DNA of 64,000 nucleotides. Source: Geothermobacter hydrogeniphilus (GTDB lineage Bacteria > Desulfobacterota > Desulfuromonadia > Desulfuromonadales > Geothermobacteraceae). Positions within the stretch are counted from its first letter, which is position 1. Each line of letters begins with the position of its first letter. The stretch covers positions 62,001 to 126,000 of the forward strand of contig NZ_NAAD01000009.1 in NCBI RefSeq assembly GCF_002093115.1. Direction: 5' to 3'. A program made the translations under genes and the position numbers. This document shows positions 26,017 through 34,144 of this stretch, piece by piece. Below the pieces are notes generated by a model, which saw nothing but the letters and a program-made list of their open reading frames with translations, ran no database searches and was not told the DNA's origin.

Positions 26017-27138
26017 TTGAAATTTCGTATCTTTTTAAGGGGATTGAAAAACTTCGTTCTTTGCTTGTTGCTGATTGGGGTTTCCGCACTTTTCTTCAAT
26101 GGACTGCGTGAGGCCTACCTTGAAGAACAGGCAATTGCCGAGTTGGAACTCATCCCCGATCACAATTATGTTCCCGACATCGAAAAATTGGTGTCAGAGC
26201 GGAAGCTGGACGAGGCTCTGGCCATGGCACGTTTTGTCACCAGTCATCCGGATATGCCGGGGCAGCAGGATGCGGCGCGGCTGGAGAAGGAGATCGTTGC
26301 CGAAAAGAAATCTTACTGGGGCAAGGCTAAGCGGGCGGCATCCGGTTTCGTGACTGGTGAGGGGGGGGCCGGCGAAGAGGTTGCCGGAGCTATCGCCTCT
26401 GACCTGGTGTTGTGGGGGGATGTTCGGGACCTCTCCAAACAAGCCTGGTACAAGGCTTCCGGTCAGGAGACGGACCCGGTTCTGGCGGCCCTTGCCGGAA
26501 TTGGCCTTCTGACCGAGGTTGTCGATGCTGCCGACTGGGCGCCGGCGGTACTCAAAGCCTTCCGGAAAGTTGGTGCCCTCTCGCGGAAATTTATTGACTA
26601 TCTCGTCACGGTCTGCAGGAAGTCGATCAAGGCCAGAAAGCTGGAAAAGGGGTTGGGTGGTGTTTTTGTCCATCTCAAAATCCTTGGTCAAAAGTTGGGG
26701 TTGAGCCGCACTGCGGCGGTTTTCAAGCATGTAGACGATCCGGAAGATTTGGCCGCCCTGGCCCGGGTTGCGAAAAAGAGTCCCGATGCCGCCTATCTGA
26801 CAGTTCGCAATGGTGGCAAGAGCGGGGTCGAAGTTGCCAGGGAGATCGGCAGCTCGGACGTAGCCGTAGAGTCCATGGAAAAAGCGGCACAAAAAGGTCC
26901 GAAAGGATTGGCCTGGCTGAGAAAAGGCGGGAAGGGTCGGAAATATGTCCTGAAAACCCGCTGGACGGCGCGCCTGTTGAAGAACCTCTGGCTGTACCGG
27001 GTACAGATGCTGCTGAAGATGCTCGCCAAAGCTTTTCCCGCACTTTGCTGGGCGTTGGCATTTATGTGCCTTGCCTTCTCAGGACTTTTTTTCTATCGAG
27101 GTTGGCGGCAGTGGAATAGGGCTTACGTAAGAACCTGA
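26017..27138 (+). CDS. Membrane protein following the YcjX/YcjF-like pair
   Basis: About 373 aa. I place the start at the TTG at 26017 because AGAGAGGGGG precedes it (MKFRIFLRGLKNFVLCLLLI); the frame is open from 25993. One N-terminal transmembrane helix, a long soluble region with Ala/Gly-rich helices, and one C-terminal transmembrane helix (ALCWALAFMCLAFSGLFFY). No family recognised. Spacing (28 bp) and orientation make it the third member of the YcjX/YcjF unit. A membrane-sensing or pore-forming part is conceivable but not shown. Confidence 0.6.
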   Translation: MKFRIFLRGLKNFVLCLLLIGVSALFFNGLREAYLEEQAIAELELIPDHNYVPDIEKLVSERKLDEALAMARFVTSHPDMPGQQDAARLEKEIVAEKKSYWGKAKRAASGFVTGEGGAGEEVAGAIASDLVLWGDVRDLSKQAWYKASGQETDPVLAALAGIGLLTEVVDAADWAPAVLKAFRKVGALSRKFIDYLVTVCRKSIKARKLEKGLGGVFVHLKILGQKLGLSRTAAVFKHVDDPEDLAALARVAKKSPDAAYLTVRNGGKSGVEVAREIGSSDVAVESMEKAAQKGPKGLAWLRKGGKGRKYVLKTRWTARLLKNLWLYRVQMLLKMLAKAFPALCWALAFMCLAFSGLFFYRGWRQWNRAYVRT

Positions 27139-27174
27139 TTTCCACTATCAAGTGTCCAGGCGTTGAAAGGAAGC

Positions 27175-28236
27175 ATGATGGAACAAGTATCGAAAGTTCT
27201 TGCCAACACCACAACGGTTGAATCTCCATCGGGCCTCCGGTCAATCAATCTCTGCCTCGGTGATATCTGCTCCTCAGACGATGAAGTCGTTGCCATCTCA
27301 AGCCATGCTGATCCTTTCAACTCGTTGACCGGGATGGTTGTAAGTTCCTTCATTGCTCGATTGAATGTCGACTTTAAGATCCTTTATCCTCTGCTCACCC
27401 TCCCAGGACACTCCTCCGTCGGTACCTTTCAAGTGGCAAGCCCCCTAGGGAAATTCCCTGGGAAGGCACTGTTTGTCGTGCGGGTTCCTGGTGTGGAAAC
27501 CATAAGGGATTTTGCCGTAGATCCTCTGGAGGTCTATGACGATGTGGTCTGGACACTTTTTGGTTCTCTTGCGGCCCTCGAGCAGAAAGACGTGGTCTTC
27601 TCCAGCCTGGCATTGCCTCTCCTTGCCGGGCGGCGAGGCTACCCGGGACAGAAGATTATGGAGATACTCCTGAAGCGTGCTACGACCTGGCTCAAAACAT
27701 CCCGCAACATGAAAGATGTCAATTTCTATCTCTATGAAGAATCCTCTCTCGGGAACTGGAACGAAGCGATGAACCAGGCCTTGGGCCGCAAGGCCATCGA
27801 CTCGGCGAAGGGCAGCGTCGTTCAGGCATTAAGGGAAGAGATCCTTGTGTTGTTGAAAGGGTGTTCCAAGTTCAATCAGGGAGAAATGGCTGCCCATATT
27901 GCGCCGATACTGACAGCCTTGCAGGACAAGAAGATCTACCTGCAGCTGGTTTCAACCCTGGGGCGCAAGCTGGTCGAGGTAATTGTCGGCCGGATCATTT
28001 CTGAGCGCTCGCTTGTGAATAAAGGACAACTTGTCCATAACATCACCATGCTGAACTACGAGCAGGTGGTTGCCCCCTGGATCACAAGCCACTTCCATGC
28101 ATTGCGGGTGTTTGGCAATGAAGCTGTACACGCAAAGAACGAGGTCAGATATAAACCTAAGGAGCTGCGGGATGAGGATCTGGTTGCGGTGCTGACAAGC
28201 CTGAGAAGTGTGGTGCAGTTTTATGCGGAGTGGTGA
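27175..28236 (+). CDS. Macro-domain-like plus HEPN/DUF4145-like protein
   Basis: About 353 aa, starting at the ATG pair behind AAAGGAAG. Residues about 10-190 follow a macro-domain layout: 'INLCLGDICSSDDEVVAISS', then 'LALPLLAGRRGYPGQKIMEILL' in place of the 'siAlPalgTGxxGxp' loop, then 'DVNFYLYEE'. The C-terminal 100 residues match DUF4145/HEPN-like proteins (FHALRVFGNEAVHAK). Macro domains bind ADP-ribose-type ligands. An ADP-ribosylglycohydrolase-like gene is elsewhere on the island, so an ADP-ribose or NAD theme is possible. The Rx4-6H RNase motif of active HEPNs is not clear (R-x6-H in LRVFGNEAVH). Confidence 0.55.
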   Translation: MMEQVSKVLANTTTVESPSGLRSINLCLGDICSSDDEVVAISSHADPFNSLTGMVVSSFIARLNVDFKILYPLLTLPGHSSVGTFQVASPLGKFPGKALFVVRVPGVETIRDFAVDPLEVYDDVVWTLFGSLAALEQKDVVFSSLALPLLAGRRGYPGQKIMEILLKRATTWLKTSRNMKDVNFYLYEESSLGNWNEAMNQALGRKAIDSAKGSVVQALREEILVLLKGCSKFNQGEMAAHIAPILTALQDKKIYLQLVSTLGRKLVEVIVGRIISERSLVNKGQLVHNITMLNYEQVVAPWITSHFHALRVFGNEAVHAKNEVRYKPKELRDEDLVAVLTSLRSVVQFYAEW

Positions 28237-28309
28237 AATCAGGGACTTGGTCCAAATAGTTTTTTTGCGTCAGGTTATGGCTGGCGTTAGCCACATAAGG
28301 AAGAGAAAA

Positions 28310-29389
28310 ATGAAAAATACAATACACATCGCGCTGGCAATTGTTTTAATCTCGACTGTTTTTTTACAAACCGTTTTCGCTCAAGGGGCGGGGCTAGAGT
28401 GGGACTTATTAAATCAGGAGGTCCTTAAGCTATACCAGGAAGGAAACTACGACAAAGCTATTCTTGTTGCTGAACACGCACTCAAGATAGCGAAAGAAAA
28501 TGTTGGTCCCGACCATCCCGATGCGGCCAAGAGCCTGAACAACCTAGCCTTCCTCTATTACACCCAAGGCCACTACGCCAAGGCCGAGCCGCTCTATAAG
28601 CGTTCGCTGTCGATTAAGGAAAAAACCCTTGGTCCCGACCATCCCGGTGTGGCCAAGAGCCTGAACAACCTAGCCGAACTTTATCGAGTCCAAGGTCGCT
28701 ACGCCAAGGCCGAGGCGCTCTACAAGCGCTCGCTGGCGATTATAGAAAAAGCCCTTGGCCCCGACCATCCCGATGTGGCCAAGAGCCTAAACAACCTAGC
28801 CGAACTTTATCGAGTCCAAGGTCGCTACGCCAAGGCCGAGGCGCTCTACAAGCGCTCGCTGGCGATTATAGAAAAAGCCCTTGGCCCCGACCATCCCGAT
28901 GTGGCCAAGAGCCTAAACAACCTAGCCGAACTTTATCGAGTCCAAGGTCGCTACGCCAAGGCCGAGGCGCTCTACAAGCGCTCGCTGGCGATTAAGGAAA
29001 AAGCTCTTGGCCCCGACCATCCCGGTGTGGCCAAGAGCCTGAACAACCTGGCCCTCCTCTACTACGCCCAAGGCCACTATGCCAAGGCTGAGCCACTCTA
29101 CAAGCGCTCGCTGGCGATTATGGAAAAAGCCCTTGGCCCCGACCATCCCGATGTGGCCAAGAGCCTGAACAACCTGGCCTTCCTCTATTACACCCAAGGC
29201 CACTACGCCAAGGCCGAGTCGCTCTATAAGCATTCGCTGGCGATTAAGGAGAAAGCCCTTGGTCCCGACCATCCCGGTGTGGCCAAGAGTCTTGAAAATT
29301 TGGCTGCTTTATATCGAGCAACCGATAGAACAAGAGAAGCACAGCAGTTAGAAAATCGTGCTGCAAAAATACGAAACATTAAGCGGTAG
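28310..29389 (+). CDS. Exported kinesin-light-chain-type TPR protein
   Basis: A 359-aa protein starting at the ATG at 28310 behind AAGGAAGAG. The signal peptide is MKNTIHIALAIVLISTVF, ending near FAQ. Seven 42-residue TPR units follow, each beginning GPDHPxxAKSLNNLA and containing YxxQGxYAKAExLYKRSL. Repeats of this type bind peptides or other proteins. It is the last co-oriented gene behind the CARF/sigma-54 promoter, although a 73-bp gap precedes it. Periplasmic location sets it apart from the cytoplasmic products upstream. Confidence 0.82.
   Translation: MKNTIHIALAIVLISTVFLQTVFAQGAGLEWDLLNQEVLKLYQEGNYDKAILVAEHALKIAKENVGPDHPDAAKSLNNLAFLYYTQGHYAKAEPLYKRSLSIKEKTLGPDHPGVAKSLNNLAELYRVQGRYAKAEALYKRSLAIIEKALGPDHPDVAKSLNNLAELYRVQGRYAKAEALYKRSLAIIEKALGPDHPDVAKSLNNLAELYRVQGRYAKAEALYKRSLAIKEKALGPDHPGVAKSLNNLALLYYAQGHYAKAEPLYKRSLAIMEKALGPDHPDVAKSLNNLAFLYYTQGHYAKAESLYKHSLAIKEKALGPDHPGVAKSLENLAALYRATDRTREAQQLENRAAKIRNIKR
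28502..29290 (+). repeat. 126-bp tandem repeats within the TPR gene
   Basis: About six to seven 126-bp units, each encoding one 42-aa TPR. Two successive units (28754-28879 and 28880-29005) are nearly or fully identical in DNA, including synonymous positions such as 'agcctaaacaacctagcc'; the others differ at a few percent. Such identity means recent duplication or gene conversion and predicts copy-number variation among strains. Confidence 0.85.
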
Positions 29390-29453
29390 TAATTGGTTGG
29401 CAACAGAGTTCTGCGCATGTTCCAGGAACCGGCCAGCCGCGTCACCAACGGCG

Positions 29454-30152
29454 CTACGAAAGAAGCTTGAGAACACTCTTGATTTTGTCTCGATCCAGAT
29501 CCCCGGCATTAGTAAATTCGCTGAATAGGTAACTGATGGCTTTTCCCTTGTCGCTGTGGCTTAAGGAAGCTCCACTGCACTGCAGCTCTTCTTCAAGCGC
29601 AGTGACAGTATCGGCCAGCAGTTGCATATCGTATTTTTCTCCCCCTCCCGCCAGGAACCAATCGACCGTCTTGTTTGTCTCTCTTGATGCCTGGATTAGA
29701 TATTTGTAGGGGACGGACTCCGTCTTTTTCCATTTCCAGAGCACTCCCCTTTTTATATTCATCTTTTCCGTGAGTTCACCTTCGTTTTTGGCCTGGTAGG
29801 CATCGAGTAAGCGCATGATGACGGTAGCTGCTCCAACACCGGCAGCGACCGTCCCTGCAACGGCCGGAAGCACCGGAGCCGTCACGCAGGCCGCCAAGAC
29901 CAGGTGTGAAAATGCCTTTCTGGAACGATCTTCCAGGGTTCTTTTAGGAGGGGTGTCGCCCAGCCCCAGAACCTCTGGGTCGATTCCAAATTCATGCACC
30001 GCTAGTTTTAAAAGAGTTTTTGTCGGCTCACAGCGTTTCTTTTCAATCGCAGAAACCTGCTGGGCGCTGATGCCTAAAATGTCTCCCCACTCTCCCTGGG
30101 TCATGCCGAGGGTTTGCCGGGTCGCTATGAGTATGTCTCGAGGGTCAGTCAT
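29454..30152 (-). CDS. Two-headed repressor-like protein (XRE plus CI-type domains)
   Basis: A 232-aa protein. The N-terminal XRE helix-turn-helix is 'TRQTLGMTQGEWGDILGISA' then 'QQVSAIEKKRCEPTKTLLKL'. A hydrophobic Ala/Val stretch (about 85-115, VLAACVTAPVLPAVAGTVAA) follows. A second domain has the phage CI-repressor pattern 'NEGELTEKMNIKRGVLWKWK' and 'YKYLIQASRETNKTVDWFL'. Two DNA-binding domains joined by a hydrophobic segment is unusual. It is transcribed towards the TPR gene and divergently from 30282. Target sites are unknown. Confidence 0.65.
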   Translation of the reverse strand: MTDPRDILIATRQTLGMTQGEWGDILGISAQQVSAIEKKRCEPTKTLLKLAVHEFGIDPEVLGLGDTPPKRTLEDRSRKAFSHLVLAACVTAPVLPAVAGTVAAGVGAATVIMRLLDAYQAKNEGELTEKMNIKRGVLWKWKKTESVPYKYLIQASRETNKTVDWFLAGGGEKYDMQLLADTVTALEEELQCSGASLSHSDKGKAISYLFSEFTNAGDLDRDKIKSVLKLLS

Positions 30153-30281
30153 TATTATATCAATAAAAAAAAGAAAAAAGGTTGAAATGGTATCCTGATT
30201 ATCTCATAATATCCAAAATACATGACCCTGGGCAAGGTTTTATGCCTAGGCCTCCAATAGAGCAGTCAGCCGGGGGACAAG

Positions 30282-31109
30282 ATGGACGATGCAAGCATCT
30301 ATATCTCTTTGGATTTGGGCGAGGGGAAAAGCCCCCGGGCCATTGCGGGTCTAGGAAAGGCTCTCCTCAATGGATTCGAACAAATTGTTGAAAACCTGCC
30401 TATTGCCGCCGAGTCGATGGTGTCACCAGGGGCCGATGTCCTTGAAGCAAAAAGTGGTGTGACAAAGCTCATCATCCTGATGAACGAATTCCGTGCTATC
30501 CCTGTCGATCCTCGTAAAAGAATATTTGACAGTGCAGCGGCCAGTGAATTTGTCATTAAAATGTTAAATTGTTACGTTAAGCATCTTCACGTGTCTTTGA
30601 AGTTGATGGAAATAGATCCAGAAGATTTTGATCCGTTGCTTGATGAAGTTGGTGAGAAGTTGTTGGACGCTATTGAGCAGTTTTTTTTAAATATAGGAAA
30701 GTATATAAATCAAGTTCCGATCAAAATATCAACTAAAGAAAATATTTTTCAAATTCCTGGCCCAGCAGACCCTTTCTGGAAAAAAATCATGATAAGCAAG
30801 CCTCGCATGGATTTGGCTGCTTTAGAGGAGCTTGCAGATGTAATGGAAGTTAGCTTGCGCAAGGTCGACGCAACCAATAAGAACTGCTGGACAGGAACCG
30901 TCAGTGAAGATAAGATTTGGAAACTCAAATTCTCTGAAAAAGCCCTTGATACTCAACTTGCGGCCATTTCACAGACTACGCTTGAGGTTTCGGGAGCCTT
31001 TTGGCAGGATGAATTTTGGATTTTTAAGATCTTGGATATTCAGTACCCCGAGGGGATAGATGTTGATTTGTCAGAGGCCGCTCAGCTTGTTTTGGAGTTA
31101 GAGCAGTAA
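30282..31109 (+). CDS. Unknown 275-aa protein next to the recombinase trio
   Basis: Soluble, mainly helical protein beginning MDDASIYISLDLGEGKSPRA. No motif or family recognised. GGGGACAAG precedes the ATG. Its 3' end overlaps the convergent 1020-aa recombinase gene by 28 bp. It may be the last cargo gene, under control of the divergent repressor-like protein at 29454-30152, from which it is separated by 129 bp. That pairing is inferred from position only. Confidence 0.55.
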   Translation: MDDASIYISLDLGEGKSPRAIAGLGKALLNGFEQIVENLPIAAESMVSPGADVLEAKSGVTKLIILMNEFRAIPVDPRKRIFDSAAASEFVIKMLNCYVKHLHVSLKLMEIDPEDFDPLLDEVGEKLLDAIEQFFLNIGKYINQVPIKISTKENIFQIPGPADPFWKKIMISKPRMDLAALEELADVMEVSLRKVDATNKNCWTGTVSEDKIWKLKFSEKALDTQLAAISQTTLEVSGAFWQDEFWIFKILDIQYPEGIDVDLSEAAQLVLELEQ

Positions 31110-34100
31110 GTGTTGGAACGGTATGGGGCTTTTTTAATCTGAAAATCCACAAGCGCCAGCACAAATCGCCAGCCGCCTGAAGCAATGGCTACTCGGCCCC
31201 CTCTTACACTTTGTCGTTCCTGTATGACTTTTAGAACCACCAACCCTTTGCCCGGGCCGAAATCCTTTTGTTTGACCTGTTCCTTGGGGATCCCAAGGGC
31301 CTCACTCCAAGTTTCAATGATCCTGTCTCTCTCCTCCACTGTTTGTGATCTGGAAATACGATAATGGGCCGCAAGGCGAATGCCTGAGAGATTCACCATC
31401 TCAAAAAGTTTCCTCAATTCACGTGCGTGCTCGATATTTCTGGAGACTAGCCCGCCGTGACTCACATCGTAAAGTTCAGCGAATACAGGAATAACTCTTC
31501 TCGCAAACATCATGCGACGACTTTTCAGGCCTTTCAGTCTTTCGTACATCAATTTAGCCATGGTCGCATCAGTTCCGGAGGGTGGTGACATAAGATATGA
31601 GTTGTTTTGAGCCGCCTTGAGGTAATCGCCAAGAGCCATTGCCCAGGGAGGCAGCCAGAAAATATCCTCAGCAGTTTTCTCATGCATGATCGGCGTGGGT
31701 GTGATGCTGTCCAATTTCAGTTTCCACTGACTCCCCCAACGTTGAACCTTGTTGTGGAGTTGGTTCTGGAATATTGCCGAACGAGAAGGATTCTCGCGTT
31801 TGCACTTGAAAACGCCTTGTTTGGAAAGCCCTGCAAGTTGGCCCAACGCCTTGTTTGTTAGCTTTGGCAGGCAAATGTCCTGTCGTTTGAATACGGCAAG
31901 GAGCCAGTCGGTCAGGTGAATGTAACTACGGAAACTCATCCCGTACTCAGCGTGGCCAAGGAGCATGGCAATGGCGTGAAGTTTTCGTACCCCTTGCTGC
32001 TGGTTGTTGAGCAGGTCTTGTGCGAGCCTGGTACAGGCGTCGAGGCTGAACGACTCGTCCCGGAGTCCCGCCGGAAGGTTCTTTACGTTTAGATCTTTCG
32101 GCCAGACAAGTTTTAGCAGAGTGAACGTAGCAAAGGCATGACGGAACGAATGGAATGAGAGAGTTGTATCTCTCGTGACGGAGCGCAGGGCATGCACAAC
32201 CGGGTCGAACAGGCGATGGGGCGGGATCAGACTGTCTCCGGTCTCCGGATGCTGGAGAAGTGGTTGGGTGTGGTCCAGTTCCTCGCGCTGCCGTTTCTTC
32301 AGCCAGTTGCTGACAATTGTCAGTTCATCTTCAGGAAGCAGAGCGTAAAGGGGAATACGCCGGTTGCCAGTGACTGATTTCGGGTCGCGAAAGCGGCCCG
32401 GTCTGATCCGGATCTCGGCCCGCACCAGGTCCTTGATGTCTGCAATCTGCAAACCGTGGATCTCGCTTCGCCTGAGACCGCAGCGGAATGCCAGGATAAG
32501 AACTACAAGGTAGATTTCTTCCCAGCGTCCCCGTCGGGAGCGATCAAAACCGAAGGATTTAAGGAGAACGCGGTACTCAGCGAAGGTGATGATGTTGGCC
32601 TTGACGCGTTTCGATGGCAGGCCGTGGCAAGCGAATATCTCATCGAAATCGACCTCGCTGATGTCGCCAAATTTGGCCGTTAGAAATCCATGGAACTGTT
32701 GCAGTCGCTCTGCCGTGCGGATCTTCTGGGCGGTGGTGTGCGGGTAGGAAAGAACGGTTTCGTAGAGGATTTCGAATTCAAGTCCGGTGAGGTCACGCAG
32801 CTCATCCGTGTCGATATTTTCCAGTACTCCGGTGGAGATGAGGGATAAATAGGTCGCGATTGAAGAAGGGGCGAGGGGTGAACCTTTCCGCAGTTCGAGG
32901 GGAGAGCTCGCCTTTTCGCAAAGACTGATACCCCATTCGAGGAGGAGGCGTGCCGCGGGCGTGAGATAGGGACAGCCGTGTCTGAGCACCGAATTGATGG
33001 CTTTGAGGGTTTTCGCGGTGGTGATTTTCTCCCAAGGGGACTGGTTGCTTTTTGAAAGTCCTGCAATGGCGCGGGCTGATTGACTGCGGTGTCTGATGAA
33101 GGACGTCAAACCGTCGATCAAGCGGATTGATTTTTCGACGTTCGCAGACGGTTGGGTCTCTTCTGCAACTCTTTTGTGTTTTCGCTGGCGGGCTGTTGTG
33201 TGCGGCAAGAAGGTCAACTCTTCGCGCGGTACCTCGCCGGTGAAAAACCTCTGCAGCGAACCTGGCGGCAGGGATGTGCAGGGAAGGTGCCCGGACTGAT
33301 ATTCGACGAGAAAACCGGGCAGGACATCGATGTCGCGGCTGGAGGCTATCTCGGATAGAGAGTGTACCAAATGTTTGCCTGGAGGTTTTTTCCAGCCAAT
33401 GTATTCAACTGCGGCCTTGAGGAGTGCTTCCGGGAACTTGCTTTTTGCTTTTTCATGTTCGTCTGGAAAGTGCTGGCGCCAGTTAAGCATCAGCAGTTCG
33501 GTGACCGGGTCCGCAATCCAGGTCCGGTTGAGATTCCAGCTTGTCATGCGGTGCGAGCGTTTTCGTTTGGGTGCGTCCTGTGGACGCCACTCCAGGTGGA
33601 GCCACAGCCAGTCGTCCCATATGTTGGGGGGGTTGGCCAAAGAGCGCAGCCATGCGTTCAGCCAGCGTTTCTGATGGAGTCCGCCGTAAAGAATCGCGGA
33701 TAGCAGAAGAAGGCCGATGCGCTGGGTTGTGGAACTCCCTTCCCAGAGAGACTCCAGTCGGCTTAGGAATAAATCTTCTATTCTTTGGAACTCTTGAGCA
33801 GTTTCGACCGAGTCAGGGGTATATAGAGAAGGGGTGTCGCGGATATTGTGGTGATGGTCGGGGATTGGAACGTCCCAGCCCAGGGATCTTATCCCGGTAG
33901 TGAAACCGTCCGCCAGAATATTCATGGCTTTTCGAAACTGGCGGGGAAGTTCCCTCTTTATCGCTGCTTCGATTGTGGAAAATTCATTTTCCGAGATTGC
34001 CTGCTCTCGCTGCCCATCCCATATCGCGGGGGCTCGCTCGGTAAGGACTTTTTCGATAACTGCCCAGAGGTGCTTGTGGCCAGTTTTTCCTTTGCCAGGT

Positions 34101-34144
34101 TTGGGGGCTGATTTTTGATACAGACTCTTCCAGGGGGGCTTCAT
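31082..34144 (-). CDS. Large tyrosine-recombinase-domain protein, third gene of an overlapping trio
   Basis: 1020 aa from the ATG at 34144, chosen because GGGAGGG precedes it and it overlaps the previous stop as TAATG. Residues about 540-750 are a tyrosine recombinase catalytic domain: Arg in FRCGLRRSEIHGL, Lys in PKSVTGNRRIPL, HSFRHAFATF, GHAEYGMSFRSYIHL with the candidate nucleophile Tyr. Long N- and C-terminal extensions (about 500 and 270 aa) are unrecognised. Size and order recall the integrase of Gamma-Mobile-Trio islands, which carry defence cargo, but homology is not tested here. Confidence 0.8.
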   Translation of the reverse strand: MKPPWKSLYQKSAPKPGKGKTGHKHLWAVIEKVLTERAPAIWDGQREQAISENEFSTIEAAIKRELPRQFRKAMNILADGFTTGIRSLGWDVPIPDHHHNIRDTPSLYTPDSVETAQEFQRIEDLFLSRLESLWEGSSTTQRIGLLLLSAILYGGLHQKRWLNAWLRSLANPPNIWDDWLWLHLEWRPQDAPKRKRSHRMTSWNLNRTWIADPVTELLMLNWRQHFPDEHEKAKSKFPEALLKAAVEYIGWKKPPGKHLVHSLSEIASSRDIDVLPGFLVEYQSGHLPCTSLPPGSLQRFFTGEVPREELTFLPHTTARQRKHKRVAEETQPSANVEKSIRLIDGLTSFIRHRSQSARAIAGLSKSNQSPWEKITTAKTLKAINSVLRHGCPYLTPAARLLLEWGISLCEKASSPLELRKGSPLAPSSIATYLSLISTGVLENIDTDELRDLTGLEFEILYETVLSYPHTTAQKIRTAERLQQFHGFLTAKFGDISEVDFDEIFACHGLPSKRVKANIITFAEYRVLLKSFGFDRSRRGRWEEIYLVVLILAFRCGLRRSEIHGLQIADIKDLVRAEIRIRPGRFRDPKSVTGNRRIPLYALLPEDELTIVSNWLKKRQREELDHTQPLLQHPETGDSLIPPHRLFDPVVHALRSVTRDTTLSFHSFRHAFATFTLLKLVWPKDLNVKNLPAGLRDESFSLDACTRLAQDLLNNQQQGVRKLHAIAMLLGHAEYGMSFRSYIHLTDWLLAVFKRQDICLPKLTNKALGQLAGLSKQGVFKCKRENPSRSAIFQNQLHNKVQRWGSQWKLKLDSITPTPIMHEKTAEDIFWLPPWAMALGDYLKAAQNNSYLMSPPSGTDATMAKLMYERLKGLKSRRMMFARRVIPVFAELYDVSHGGLVSRNIEHARELRKLFEMVNLSGIRLAAHYRISRSQTVEERDRIIETWSEALGIPKEQVKQKDFGPGKGLVVLKVIQERQSVRGGRVAIASGGWRFVLALVDFQIKKAPYRSNTYCSNSKTS

